Shown: positions 35,756 through 45,019, counted from the first letter of the stretch. The stretch: 64,000 nt of DNA from JBCCWF01 sp038520475 (GCA_038520475.1 JBCBLF010000001.1:10131-74130), one strand, 5' to 3'. The notes: a model not told the origin generated them from the sequence alone. Translations and numbers: made by a program.

Positions 35756-36391
35756 GTAGTTCTACCAGATCAGTTTGGAATTGGAATTGACCCTGTAATT
35801 TGCTAGTTAAGCGGGAGATGGACACCTAATCGATGCCTTACGATAAAGGTGTGAACTACATTTGCGCGGTAGGAACGATAATTACCGCAATGATGCCGGA
35901 TTATGTCTACCAGGGTTAGAAAGCATTCTTAGAGCCAGGAGTTGTTTTCCTTACAGCCTCATATCAGCAATTTACCGGATGTTTTGGATCAACCCCTTAC
36001 CCGATCATAGAAAAAATTAAAAATCAAGATAAAAACCGCACCAGATTCAGGATTGAAAGCTAGGAAGCGTTTTCGTAAAGTTCTTGTACCGCTAGAGCTT
36101 TATGATTCTCTGGCCTGTTCTTTACATATGGATTTGGTGCCACATGTTTAAGGCAGCACAGCATTCAACTGTTAGAGCCAACCGTGTTGATTGAGTCACA
36201 CATCAACAAGCCCAGAGTTTTACAATGATGGGCTTTTCTGTGTCGAAATCGGCTCACCAGGATGAAACCAAAGTGCTTAATTTAAGATGGCTTTAGACAT
36301 GTGAAATAACAGCCCCTGGTCTCCTCAACACTGCTTCCACGTAGGCATTAGCGATTCGCTGATGTCTCACTGTTCAGATGTGATGTTTCCG
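35756..36391. other. Gap with two tandem hairpins
   Basis: About 630 bases after the kinase gene. Two adjacent stems occur: TGTTGAT/ATCAACA (36185-36207) and AAGCCCA/TGGGCTT followed by TTCTG (36208-36240). Together they resemble the 3' end of a small RNA or an intrinsic terminator, too far (450 bases) from the kinase stop to be an ordinary one. Confidence 0.35.
36208..36240 (+). terminator. Possible intrinsic terminator
   Basis: A 7-bp GC-containing stem with a loop of about 14 bases, followed by TTCTGTG. The tract is only weakly T-rich. Confidence 0.35.
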
Positions 36392-36544
36392 ATGGCTCAA
36401 TCATCTAAACCAGTACTCAGACAAAATCCATTCACTGCCTATCGCGAGCCTGATACAGGGCGCTGGATTATCGTGCATCCATCGTCTGAGCATGGCGACT
36501 CAGTCAGCGAGCCAGTTAAGCGTGTTGCGCTTGAACCAGGCTAG
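36392..36544 (+). CDS. Small hypothetical protein (about 50 residues)
   Basis: From the ATG at 36392 the product is about 50 residues and reads like a genuine small protein: PVLRQNPFTAYREPDTGRWIIVHP. Similar NPF-x-TYRDP-x-TGRW segments occur, to my recollection, in short cyanobacterial proteins. The frame is also open ten codons upstream (36362). It is convergent with the CocE-type gene, with 12 bases between the stops. No function is known. Confidence 0.5.
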   Translation: MAQSSKPVLRQNPFTAYREPDTGRWIIVHPSSEHGDSVSEPVKRVALEPG

Positions 36545-36556
36545 CTCATTTGCCTT

Positions 36557-38263
36557 TTACTGCTCAGATGACCATATAGGAAGACGAAGAAAGCAGTTGC
36601 TGTGTTCCCCTGTCCAAACCAGGACAGTGATGACGCTAGCAGACATGAGATTGTCTGCTACTTTCTGCTGTGAACTGCCAGCATTAATCGGATGAGCCGG
36701 AAAGCTGGCAGCGCTGATGCTCAACCGAATCGCATTGCCGGCTGGAATCGCCACACAAGTGGGTTGAAGCGAGATTTGATATGTTTGGACATCATCGGGG
36801 GCTAGAGAATGCAGCTCGTGCATCGAAGAGGTTTGATCCGTAGCAGCAACAATACGCTTGTATCCTTCAGTGATGTTGAAGACACGACCATCTGGATAAA
36901 CATCCGACAACACCGCACACAAGTCAAAACTCCCTGCATCTGCGCTACAGGTAATGTCAACGCTGATGTCTCCTGCAATGCGCCATTCTTCTTCTAAGGG
37001 AGGTGAAGTGTACGTTAGGACGTCTGATCGGCAATCCACTGCCGCACGATTCATGGGTCCAGTGGGTATGCTGGCGTGTCCTCCGGTTGAAGGAACAGGT
37101 CGCCACGGGTCATGAACAATCGTGTCAGGAACTGAAGCTGCTGTCGATGTTGACGATCGCTCAATGCTCAGCGTCCCCGAGGATGGCTGGATGCTCGCTA
37201 GTCCAGTGGAATGCAAAAAGAGTGTTGTCGGGGAAGTCGACGGCCAGCTTGGGAGCGATCGCCACTCGTTTCGACCCATTTCAAATAAATGCACGGGATC
37301 ATCGTCCACAATGGCAGTGTCTTTCCCCTTTAGGAAATGATCGAACCACTGGATTTGGAGATCATCAATAATGCTGTTTGCGTGAACACCGAAATTTAGC
37401 TGCCCGACCTGCTGTCCCCAAGGAATGTGAGCCCAGGGACCGATCCACAATTGCTGTAGAGCTTGACTGCAACGAGCCCGTTCCTGATAACAGCGAATCG
37501 TTCCTCGCAGATAGGTGTCGTACCATCCACCAATATGCAGCATCGGCACATCAACATCCTGAATGTATTGCCGGGGTGAAAGGATTTCCCAGTACTCATC
37601 TGGTGTGGGATGGGCCAACCAGTCGTGATAGAAAGAATCTGGAGCAAGCGCGTTCAGAATGTCAGAGTTGCCGCTGACTGGGTCACAGGTTAGCGCAGTC
37701 TGTGCTGCCGTGTAGAGCGTCTGATAAGCGTCTAAATTCCCTTCTCGACGTGCCGTTTCAGCGGCAAGCTGCATGGCCCAACCTAAGCTGGCTTGTAAGC
37801 AAAACGCATCGCCCTCATAGGCCCAGTCGGCATAGAGGTCATATCCCAACATTGCCGGACACAGCACTTTGAGGGGCTCAGGGCGCTTTGCGGCTGCATA
37901 CAACTGAGTCATGCCCTGATAGGAGAAACCGTACATTCCAACGGTTCCGTTGCTGCCCGGTAAGCCACTGGCCCAATGAATGGTATCTTCTCCATCTTCA
38001 ATGTCGTTTTCGAAGAGTCGAAAGGTGCCCTCAGAGCTACCCCGTCCTCGAACATCTTGAATGACAACGATGTAGCCATGCGATGCATACCAAATAGGAT
38101 GAGCATAGACGACCGTAGAGGCGATCGCTCGTCCATAGGGTTGTCGCATCAGAAGAACTGGGAACTCCCCATCAGCATCAGGGCGATACACGTCAGCATC
38201 GAGCCGAATTCCATCTCGCGTTTGCATCGACAGCGTTTCTTTTGAACGCACAGCAAGCTTCAT
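36557..38263 (-). CDS. CocE/NonD family hydrolase (X-Pro dipeptidyl-peptidase S15 type)
   Basis: A 568-residue alpha/beta hydrolase. The nucleophile elbow is GFSYQG (GxSxxG) at about residue 121. Upstream come RQPYGRAIAS and IQDVRGRGSSEGTF, typical of the S15/CocE fold. The C-terminal third is a jelly-roll domain (PPLEEEWRIAGDISVDIT). Enzymes of this family cleave esters or amides, such as cocaine esterase, glutaryl-7-ACA acylase or X-Pro peptidase; the substrate here is open. The gene heads a minus-strand series of small-molecule enzymes. Confidence 0.88.
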   Translation of the reverse strand: MKLAVRSKETLSMQTRDGIRLDADVYRPDADGEFPVLLMRQPYGRAIASTVVYAHPIWYASHGYIVVIQDVRGRGSSEGTFRLFENDIEDGEDTIHWASGLPGSNGTVGMYGFSYQGMTQLYAAAKRPEPLKVLCPAMLGYDLYADWAYEGDAFCLQASLGWAMQLAAETARREGNLDAYQTLYTAAQTALTCDPVSGNSDILNALAPDSFYHDWLAHPTPDEYWEILSPRQYIQDVDVPMLHIGGWYDTYLRGTIRCYQERARCSQALQQLWIGPWAHIPWGQQVGQLNFGVHANSIIDDLQIQWFDHFLKGKDTAIVDDDPVHLFEMGRNEWRSLPSWPSTSPTTLFLHSTGLASIQPSSGTLSIERSSTSTAASVPDTIVHDPWRPVPSTGGHASIPTGPMNRAAVDCRSDVLTYTSPPLEEEWRIAGDISVDITCSADAGSFDLCAVLSDVYPDGRVFNITEGYKRIVAATDQTSSMHELHSLAPDDVQTYQISLQPTCVAIPAGNAIRLSISAASFPAHPINAGSSQQKVADNLMSASVITVLVWTGEHSNCFLRLPIWSSEQ

Positions 38264-38525
38264 TGATTCGTTCTCACCATCCCTGAAACGATAGCTTTAG
38301 CCACTTAGGCAAGGATACAAGTATTCTTCAGCCCCTTGGCGCATGGCCAAACAGCTCGCCGTCTTGTATTGACGAAACTGGCGACAGCTGTAGACCACCC
38401 AACAGCGCCTCCCTAAACAAGTTAGCAAGAGGTAAGGTCTCCTAAAAGCTGCAACACTAGGTCTTTGATTCTAAGCCTTTAATGCCAGGTCTCTAGTACG
38501 AAATGTTTAGCACCCTAAACCCTGA

Positions 38526-38993
38526 TTATGCCTGAACTCCAACCGGAATTCTTGCATCTGAGCGCTGGAGAACTTTCATATCTTCATCATCTAATTCAAC
38601 TGGGGTGCCGCTACGAATCAGCTCGGCAAAATCTTCATTGGGCACCATGATGCAGAGGGCATAGAGTCGTGTGTTGCCTGTATTTTCTAAAATGTGAACG
38701 CCTCTGGGAGGCACCAAAACGCTGTCTCCGGCCTGAACTGAAACAGTCTTACCGTCACAAGTTGCTAATCCTTCGCCCTTGAGAATGAAAAACATTTCGA
38801 CAGCAAACTGGTGACGATTGGGAGGCGTTTTTCCGCCCACATCAAAGATTTCTACACAAGTCGTTAGCGACACATCGGAAACTGAGGGATCAAAAACAAT
38901 GGCAAGACGATTCGTGTCATTTGGACTGATGCGGTATGCCTGGTAGTCGGTTGGCTTTTTGAAAATGGGGATAACGCAAGACGGATCTTTCAT
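38526..38993 (-). CDS. Cupin domain protein
   Basis: A 155-residue single-domain cupin. The metal-binding pattern is HQFAVEMFFILKGEG (motif 1, with His and Glu) and SVLVPPRGVHILEN (motif 2, with the later His). Cupins of this size act as dioxygenases, isomerases or sensors. It lies upstream of the CocE-type gene and downstream of the isochorismatase-fold gene on the same strand, with gaps of 200-260 bases, so co-regulation rather than one tight operon is likely. Substrate unknown. Confidence 0.85.
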   Translation of the reverse strand: MKDPSCVIPIFKKPTDYQAYRISPNDTNRLAIVFDPSVSDVSLTTCVEIFDVGGKTPPNRHQFAVEMFFILKGEGLATCDGKTVSVQAGDSVLVPPRGVHILENTGNTRLYALCIMVPNEDFAELIRSGTPVELDDEDMKVLQRSDARIPVGVQA

Positions 38994-39215
38994 CGCGCAA
39001 TGTTCTCCATGGGATTAAGTGGATTAAGGGTGATTCAATCGGTTGCCCCTGCTCCATCGAGCTAATTAGAAGGTTCAGCCAGGGGTGAGGCTTCTGCGGC
39101 AGTCGTCAACGAAATCCGTTCATCAATCCAACCGTTCATCAATCCAGCCCATTATCAATCTGGCGATCGCTGATGAGAGGTTTTCTCAGTTCACTCGTAG
39201 GGTTCATTCAATTCA

Positions 39216-39995
39216 TCATTGCAATGCCTCAATCAACGAGGGTGAATCTGTAACAAATCCAAAGCATTGATTAACGTTGTAGACCGTGGCCTTAAAGCAG
39301 AACTCGGGCGATGTCGTTGCAGCACAGTCTCGCAACAGAACACAGTCATAGCCCAAGAAATTCGCATCTTGAAGGGTTGCCATCACACACTGATCAATAT
39401 TGACCCCTGCAAAGAAAAGTGTGGTTCGCCCCAGGTTACGCAAAATGCTATCGAGTGGGGTATCCCAAAATCCGCTCATTCGATACTTATCGATGCAAAT
39501 GTCGTCAGATTCTTGAGAAAGTTCATCAACAACGGCTGCGGCCCAGCTATCCTTCATCAGCACGGGGGCATTGTTCGTCGGTAGCGGATCGGCAAGCCCG
39601 ATTCCTTTTCCCGTAGGGTTGTAAACGTGACGCAGTCCAGCGCTAATATTCAACAAATCTGGTCGATTTCCCCAATTCACCCAAAGCACCGGAATCGATT
39701 GTTGCCGTGCAATGGATAATAGGTGATGAAGGGGTGTAATCGGTTGGCGAGCCGGAGAAACATCTACTCCAATGTGTGACAGCCAACCGTCGGGATGACA
39801 GAAGTCGTTTTGCATGTCAATGACGATAATGGCAGCCTTGGCAAGATCAACGACCAAGCGCTTAGTATCGGTTGGCAACTCTACCAATCGAGGCGTTAGG
39901 GGAGGACGCGAAATATCGGCGATCGCCTCATCGACGTACCATGCATTAGGTGGAGTTCCGAGAGGAGTCAGTGAGCGATTCATCATGGATGTCAT
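39216..39995 (-). CDS. Isochorismatase-fold cysteine hydrolase, RutB/biuret-hydrolase-like
   Basis: A 259-residue cysteine hydrolase. The catalytic Asp is in IVIDMQNDFCHPDGWL, the Lys probably in MKDSWAAAVVDEL, and the Cys in NIDQCVMATLQDANFLGYD. The segment RMSGFWDTPLDSILRNLG and the ending KATVYNVNQCFGFVTDS closely resemble ureidoacrylate amidohydrolase RutB and biuret/triuret hydrolases. A reaction on a ureido or carbamoyl compound that releases ammonia is the best inference. The RidA gene follows upstream on the same strand, as RutC accompanies RutB. Start could be 39995, 39986 or 39983. Confidence 0.85.
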   Translation of the reverse strand: MTSMMNRSLTPLGTPPNAWYVDEAIADISRPPLTPRLVELPTDTKRLVVDLAKAAIIVIDMQNDFCHPDGWLSHIGVDVSPARQPITPLHHLLSIARQQSIPVLWVNWGNRPDLLNISAGLRHVYNPTGKGIGLADPLPTNNAPVLMKDSWAAAVVDELSQESDDICIDKYRMSGFWDTPLDSILRNLGRTTLFFAGVNIDQCVMATLQDANFLGYDCVLLRDCAATTSPEFCFKATVYNVNQCFGFVTDSPSLIEALQ

Positions 39996-40397
39996 GGGTG
40001 AGGTTCAATATTCAATCGACAATCACTAATCAGCAGCCATCAATCGGTACAAGTCAAAGGGATGTTCTGTTTCCTACGATGAGACCGTTGCCTGTGTCCG
40101 TATCCACCAGTACGAAATGTGAATCACCGTTCAATTACTTTCATCCACGACGAGCAATGAGACATAACATGTCTTGGCTGGGCAAATCGTGTATTGAAAT
40201 AGCGAGGCCCATCGTCTACGAAGATATGGGCTTGTCTCAATGTTCTGAACCGGATTGTCTAGGGGCTGTCATCATTTAGCAACACCATGTTTTGGTAACA
40301 AGGGCTTTAGTCTCTAGATCAAGACGTTGGAACGGGCGCGGTCATGCTCATATCCCAAGATTTGTAGGATTCATTGATGACGCGTCCTAACTAGGGG
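39996..40397. other. Gap between RutB-like and RidA genes
   Basis: About 400 bases with no gene I can support and no strong hairpin. It should contain the promoter of the RutB-like gene. Confidence 0.3.
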
Positions 40398-40787
40398 TTA
40401 TGCTCCACAGTAAACAATCAAATCAATTTCGACATCACCATATCCAGCGAGGGCTGTAATCCCAACCGTCGTGCGCCCAGGTAACTGACCGGCCGTGAAA
40501 TACGACGCGTAGACACGATTCACCACATCATAAAAACGAAAATCCGTGATAAAAATTCGCGCCATTGCAACTCGCTCAAAGCTGGTGCCCGCATGGTCTA
40601 AAACACGTTTGAGATTATCCATAACTTGTTGAGTTTGGTCTTCAATCGAACCTCGAACGACCTCACCCGTTGCTGGATCTTCAGATAACTGTCCAGTAAC
40701 AAACAAAAAATCTCCAGCACGCACAGCATGGGAATAGGGGGCCACGGGAGGAAGTACATTGTCCGGCAGGGTCAGATGTTCGAACAT
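40398..40787 (-). CDS. RidA family protein (RutC-like)
   Basis: A 129-residue trimeric deaminase-type protein. Conserved points: PYSHAVRAGDFLFVTGQL, MDNLKRVLDHAG, FITDFRFYDVVNRVYASYF, and GRTTVGITALAGYGDVEIDL with the Arg that binds the substrate carboxylate. RidA removes reactive enamine/imine intermediates. RutC-type members act on aminoacrylate after RutB, which matches the neighbouring RutB-like gene. A divergent amidohydrolase gene begins 340 bases away. Confidence 0.88.
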   Translation of the reverse strand: MFEHLTLPDNVLPPVAPYSHAVRAGDFLFVTGQLSEDPATGEVVRGSIEDQTQQVMDNLKRVLDHAGTSFERVAMARIFITDFRFYDVVNRVYASYFTAGQLPGRTTVGITALAGYGDVEIDLIVYCGA

Positions 40788-41129
40788 GAATGAATCGCTA
40801 CCTGAGAAATCAACAAATCATCGTGCAATACGAGCAAAACAGGTTTGCTACGAAAGCCGCAACACACTTGACGTTCGAACTTTACCTTGGAAATAAACGG
40901 ATATGTGACCCCGTTATTTCGGCTTAAGATTACACAGAAACTGATGTAACGTTCTGTTATTCAAGACTTACGCAAGTTCTGCTGACATGACCTTAGGATT
41001 AACGCAGTGGAACGGGCTTTTCTCGGGCTGAGTCTGCGAAAAGCCCCTTCTAAACCCCAGAACCTTCTATGAGATGCATGAGATACGTGAGTTCTGGACC
41101 TGTGGAATTACGTTTAATGAGACTCCTGC
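40788..41129. other. Divergent promoter region
   Basis: About 340 bases between RidA and amidohydrolase genes. A stem GGGCTTTTC/GAAAAGCCC lies at 41014-41045, upstream of the amidohydrolase gene. No regulator site is recognised. Confidence 0.35.
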
Positions 41130-42566
41130 ATGATGACAACGTCTAACTTTTCAATTGAACGGGCCCTTATCTGTGACAACGATCGATACGAAATCCAATC
41201 CATCAGCATCATTGGCGAACAGATTAGCAAGATCGTCCAAGGGAGCACTCTTAGCCACACCAGTGATGCCAATACAATCAAAATTGATGCAACCGACACC
41301 CTTTTGCTACCTGGATTTGTCAATGCTCATACCCATTCATCGGAGCTATGGTGCCGGGGTTATATTCCACCCTTGCCACTAGAACTGTGGCTTGCTGAAC
41401 TTTACGATATGGAGGAGTTAGAACCTGAGCACCTTTATTTGAGTGCTCTAGGTACAGCTGTTGAAACGCTACTCTCTGGTGGAACGACCGTCGTCGATCA
41501 TCTCGTTCCGATTCCAGGGAAAGAAATTGAATCAATCGCCGCTGCAGCAAAGGCCTACAAAGAAGTTGGCATTCGAGCTTTCATTGGCCCGCTGCTTCAA
41601 GATGACCCTATGAGTGCAGGCATTCCAACCGGAAATAGTCAACCCTCGAGTTCTAGCGATCGCATCAGCACAAAGAATGCTCTGGAAATTTTGGAAGAGG
41701 CCATTCGATTATTTCATCGTCCCCAAGACGGCGTGTGGATTATGGCGGCCCCAACAGGGGCACAACTATGCTCTGATGCGTTTTTCGAAGGATGTATTGA
41801 GTTAAGCGATCGCCATTCCCTGTGTCGCCATACCCACCTGCTAGAGTCAAAAGCTCAAAAAATGCTGGCCCATGAAAAGTATGGGTGCACAGCCGTCAAG
41901 CACTTAAACGAACTCGGTTTTCTAGGCGATCGCACATCATTGGCCCATTCCATCTGGCTAGAAGAGAGCGATATCCAGACGTTGGCGCGGACTCAATCAA
42001 CCGTGGTGCATAATCCACTAAGTAATCTTCGGTTGGGAAGTGGCATTGCTCCGTTGCTTCGATATCGAGATGTGGGCGTTAATGTCACTTTTGGATGTTA
42101 TGGGGCCGCCAGTAACGATTCACAGGATCTCTTAGAAGCCATTAAAATCGGCACGCTGCTTCACAATACAACCGACTTCGACTATCGAAAGTGGATGACT
42201 CCTCAGGAGTCCGTTCGCATGGCTTCTGTAGGAGGAGCAAAAGGTCTTGGCATGAGCGATCGCCTGGGAACGATTGAGGTTGGAAAGCTTGCTGATGTGG
42301 TGCTGTATGACTTGAAATCACTCTCATTGCTTCCTCGAACAGATCCGATTGGATTGCTCGTCATGGGACGCCCGGCCCAAGCGGTGAAGCACGCCTGGGT
42401 CGGTGGACGTCACGTGATTGATCATGGACAAATCACGACCATTGATGTGGACGCGCTAAAGCAAGAACTATATGATCGCAGCCAATGGAGCCAAGCCATT
42501 CAGCGATCGCCAAACCGTGCTGCCGTCGAAGATCATTACCGATCGGTCATGGGACTTCCTAAATAA
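41130..42566 (+). CDS. Amidohydrolase family protein (AtzA/TrzN/SsnA-like deaminase) with Asp-to-Tyr change
   Basis: A 478-residue TIM-barrel metal hydrolase. Metal-site motifs: HxH in VNAHTHSSELW (about 67-69), His and Glu in RHTHLLESKAQ, His in SLAHSIWL. Then VVHNPLSNLRLGSGIAPL is typical of the deaminase/chlorohydrolase branch. The usual LGTDGAASN segment, whose Asp is both metal ligand and base, reads FGCYGAASND here (GGA TGT TAT GGG), so Asp is replaced by Tyr. It should act on a nitrogen heterocycle or guanidine-like compound if active. Start ATG at 41130 or 41133. The EamA exporter gene is convergent. Confidence 0.85.
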   Translation: MMTTSNFSIERALICDNDRYEIQSISIIGEQISKIVQGSTLSHTSDANTIKIDATDTLLLPGFVNAHTHSSELWCRGYIPPLPLELWLAELYDMEELEPEHLYLSALGTAVETLLSGGTTVVDHLVPIPGKEIESIAAAAKAYKEVGIRAFIGPLLQDDPMSAGIPTGNSQPSSSSDRISTKNALEILEEAIRLFHRPQDGVWIMAAPTGAQLCSDAFFEGCIELSDRHSLCRHTHLLESKAQKMLAHEKYGCTAVKHLNELGFLGDRTSLAHSIWLEESDIQTLARTQSTVVHNPLSNLRLGSGIAPLLRYRDVGVNVTFGCYGAASNDSQDLLEAIKIGTLLHNTTDFDYRKWMTPQESVRMASVGGAKGLGMSDRLGTIEVGKLADVVLYDLKSLSLLPRTDPIGLLVMGRPAQAVKHAWVGGRHVIDHGQITTIDVDALKQELYDRSQWSQAIQRSPNRAAVEDHYRSVMGLPK

Positions 42567-42599
42567 CCCTAGCCATCGATAGGCCCGGATGGCGGATCA

Positions 42600-43592
42600 T
42601 TATGGAGCAGCCGCAGCGTTCTCAGGTTCTTGAAGCACCAATTGGGATTTTGATTCCTTCTTTTTCTGACCGCCCAGACTAGCAATCAGCACGCCGAGGA
42701 TAACAACAAATAATGTGCCTATTTGGGTGCCCGATGGACGCTCACCGTTCAGCAAAAATGCATACGTCACGCCAAAAATTGGAGACATCACCGTGAGTTG
42801 GCCAATGGTTCGAGAGTCAAGATGATTGACAGAGGCGTACCAAAGGTATTGGGCACACACAATCACAATTAGGGCATAGATAGACATCACGATCCACAGT
42901 TGGCCCCTGAAGGTATCACCAAAATGGTGAGGACCAAACAGCTGCATTGCAATCAGGAAGAAAATGACTGAAGAGAGAAGATTGCGAGAAAAGACGACAA
43001 CTGAAACAGTCGCTGACGTCGACACCATTAGCTTATTGATAAGAGATGATACCGCGAAGACAATTGTCGACATCAAAATGTAAAAATCGCCGCGATTGAT
43101 TTGAAAATTACTGGTTTTGAGAGCGATCGCCACTACACCGACTGTGATCAATGCAAATCCAACCCATTCAAGCGGTTTGATCCGTTTGCCCAGAAGTGCG
43201 GCACCCAACAAAGCAAACAAAACTGGCCCCAACCGTCCCAGTAGCACAGCATTGGTGACTGTAGTGTATTGCAGGCCAATGAAGATGAGCGCTGAGAGTA
43301 GTGTGGCCAAACAGCCATTGAGGATTAGCCCAATCACCACCTTTGGCTTGAGAGCAGAACATTCTTGAACGATTCGCCCAAACCCAAACCAGCCACCGAC
43401 CACCAATGCCGCGCATAGATTACCAACAAATAAGACATTGCAGAATGAAATGGGTTGAGCCACACCACCGCTCAATTCAGCTCCTTGTGTGATTAAAAAT
43501 GCGATGAGGGCAGGTCGCGAAGCAGACAATGCCCGAGAAGCAATGAGCATTGCTCTTGGGTGATTGGGAGACTGGGCTGAATGGTCAGTCAT
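42600..43592 (-). CDS. EamA/DMT superfamily transporter
   Basis: A 330-residue membrane protein with about ten hydrophobic segments in two EamA repeats. The first repeat ends VLLGRLGPVLFALLGAALLGKRIKPLEWVGFALITVGVV. The second ends LTVMSPIFGVTYAFLLNGERPSGTQIGTLFVVILGVLI. These are the classical repeat ends of drug/metabolite exporters. Substrate unknown; its place beside hydrolase genes suggests export or import of a related metabolite. The C-terminus is a short Lys/Ala-rich tail. Confidence 0.88.
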   Translation of the reverse strand: MTDHSAQSPNHPRAMLIASRALSASRPALIAFLITQGAELSGGVAQPISFCNVLFVGNLCAALVVGGWFGFGRIVQECSALKPKVVIGLILNGCLATLLSALIFIGLQYTTVTNAVLLGRLGPVLFALLGAALLGKRIKPLEWVGFALITVGVVAIALKTSNFQINRGDFYILMSTIVFAVSSLINKLMVSTSATVSVVVFSRNLLSSVIFFLIAMQLFGPHHFGDTFRGQLWIVMSIYALIVIVCAQYLWYASVNHLDSRTIGQLTVMSPIFGVTYAFLLNGERPSGTQIGTLFVVILGVLIASLGGQKKKESKSQLVLQEPENAAAAP

Positions 43593-43739
43593 TACGGATG
43601 CTGAGGTGACAAATGAATGGATAGCAGGAGATCAATGAGAAGATTGAGCACATCGGTCACAGGACCTAACTAGTCTTAACCCCAGAGGATGACCAATCGA
43701 TGAAGAGCTTCGATAGCGCTGCGTGCGCAGGTCAGCACA

Positions 43740-43768
43740 GCATGCTGGGGCTCCACGCCCCAGCATGC
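43740..43768. terminator. Perfect 12-bp GC-rich hairpin after DM13 gene
   Basis: Arms GCATGCTGGGGC and complement around TCCAC. It lies 70 bases beyond the stop of the minus-strand DM13 gene. No T tract follows on either strand. Confidence 0.55.
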
Positions 43769-43837
43769 CTTGCGAGTTTGATCAATCAGAGTCAAGTGGA
43801 TGCCATAGAACATGTCGCGGGACATCCAAGTCATGCT

Positions 43838-44281
43838 CTAGATGGATGCATATCCAAATGTGATGTTGAAGCGTTCGCACCAGATTGCAACTGAATTAAA
43901 CGCATTAAGATCAATGCTGCTTGGAATGCGATATCGCTGTGCTCCGCTTGTGCTGAATAGCGGAGCTAACGTGACATAGTCTTGTGATTGAAGGCTTCGA
44001 GCAACTGAACTGTTGCGATGAAAAACAACATACACGGTAGGGCCAGAAGCTGTACGAAATGAATCGCTCAATTGCAGATATTTTTGTCCATTCTCTTCGA
44101 TGATAGTGGCAGTCCCCTGCGTCGGATGTCCTGCATCTACGGTCACAAAGTTGCCAGACGATAGGGTCACGTTTTTCGCAATGGGTTCTGCGTTAACGGA
44201 TGCAGGGGCGATCGCCAATCCACCGAATCCAGTCAAGGCAATTGTTGAAGCCCCAAGGACACTCGCAATAACTCGTTTCAT
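43838..44281 (-). CDS. DM13 domain protein, secreted
   Basis: A 147-residue protein from the ATG at 44281, which has GGAGG 8 bases upstream; the frame runs open to 44467 but that part is not protein-like. A Sec signal peptide ends near VNA-EP. The mature part matches DM13: GHPTQGTATIIEENGQKYLQLSDSF, GPTVYVVFHRN, and a later AIWCERFNITFGYA. The single conserved Cys (AIWC) is characteristic and has been proposed to bind a redox cofactor. Role in cyanobacteria unknown. The HD hydrolase gene lies upstream on the same strand. Confidence 0.88.
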   Translation of the reverse strand: MKRVIASVLGASTIALTGFGGLAIAPASVNAEPIAKNVTLSSGNFVTVDAGHPTQGTATIIEENGQKYLQLSDSFRTASGPTVYVVFHRNSSVARSLQSQDYVTLAPLFSTSGAQRYRIPSSIDLNAFNSVAIWCERFNITFGYASI

Positions 44282-44467
44282 CGTAATTCCTCCAATCAGC
44301 TTAGTAAGGTAGGGCATTTGCACGTTCATGACGTTTGACCGAGAAGCCGACACCATGTGTAACCAGGCGCTGGCACATGTCTGTAGAATATGGACCCGTT
44401 CTGGGGAATGCCTGATGATGACCTGAGTCAAGGATGGCGATTCAATGACCATAAACTTATCCTGCAC

Positions 44468-45019
44468 TCAGGATTTACTCAGAATATGTATGCCTCGTTC
44501 ATACACATCATCAAAAATCTGTTCAAGAATGGTATTGCTTCCTCGAATCGGATCAATCACCTGTTTTGCCCAGTGAAAGTAATCGAGTTTTCGTTGAGTT
44601 GACCATCCATCTGGAGGAGACGAAAGAATATCGTGGAGATTCGCAATTTTGTCGGCCAGCTTGACCAGTCGAGCGCGATCGCTCAGGTGAGGTGCATGGT
44701 CAATTTGATGCTGTTTGCGCTCTTCCGCTGACAACATTTTGTCGTCAGTAACCTCAGCCACCACATCCCGTGCAGTTTTACCGAATTCACGTTCAATTTC
44801 ATCGAGGGTGGTATCTGTATCCTCAACAGTGTCATGGAGCAGGGCAGCAGCCAAAACAATATCGTCTTGAATGCCGGCTCGATTGGAGAGTAAATAAACG
44901 AGGTCAACCGGATGATTGATGTAGGGAACAGCCTGTTTTCCTTTGCGTCGCTGATGACGATGTTTATGTGCAGCGAATTGGGTGGCTTTGATAATAAATC
45001 CAATCGAAGACAAGATCAT
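44468..45019 (-). CDS. HD domain hydrolase, MESH1/SpoT-hydrolase-like
   Basis: About 183 residues from the ATG at 45019; the frame is open to 45184 without similarity. Metal-binding motifs: AAHKHRHQRRKGKQAVPYINHP, AAALLHDTVEDTDTT (HD), LSDRARLVKLADKIANL. It is a stand-alone (p)ppGpp hydrolase-like domain without synthetase, TGS or ACT parts, like MESH1. It may degrade the alarmone or another 3'-phosphorylated nucleotide such as NADPH. The gene is divergent from menC with a palindrome between them. Confidence 0.85.
   Translation of the reverse strand: MILSSIGFIIKATQFAAHKHRHQRRKGKQAVPYINHPVDLVYLLSNRAGIQDDIVLAAALLHDTVEDTDTTLDEIEREFGKTARDVVAEVTDDKMLSAEERKQHQIDHAPHLSDRARLVKLADKIANLHDILSSPPDGWSTQRKLDYFHWAKQVIDPIRGSNTILEQIFDDVYERGIHILSKS

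Noticed and set aside
36557..43592. A complete Rut uracil pathway
   Set aside because: Only RutB- and RutC-like members are present. No RutA monooxygenase, RutF flavin reductase or RutG-type permease is seen.
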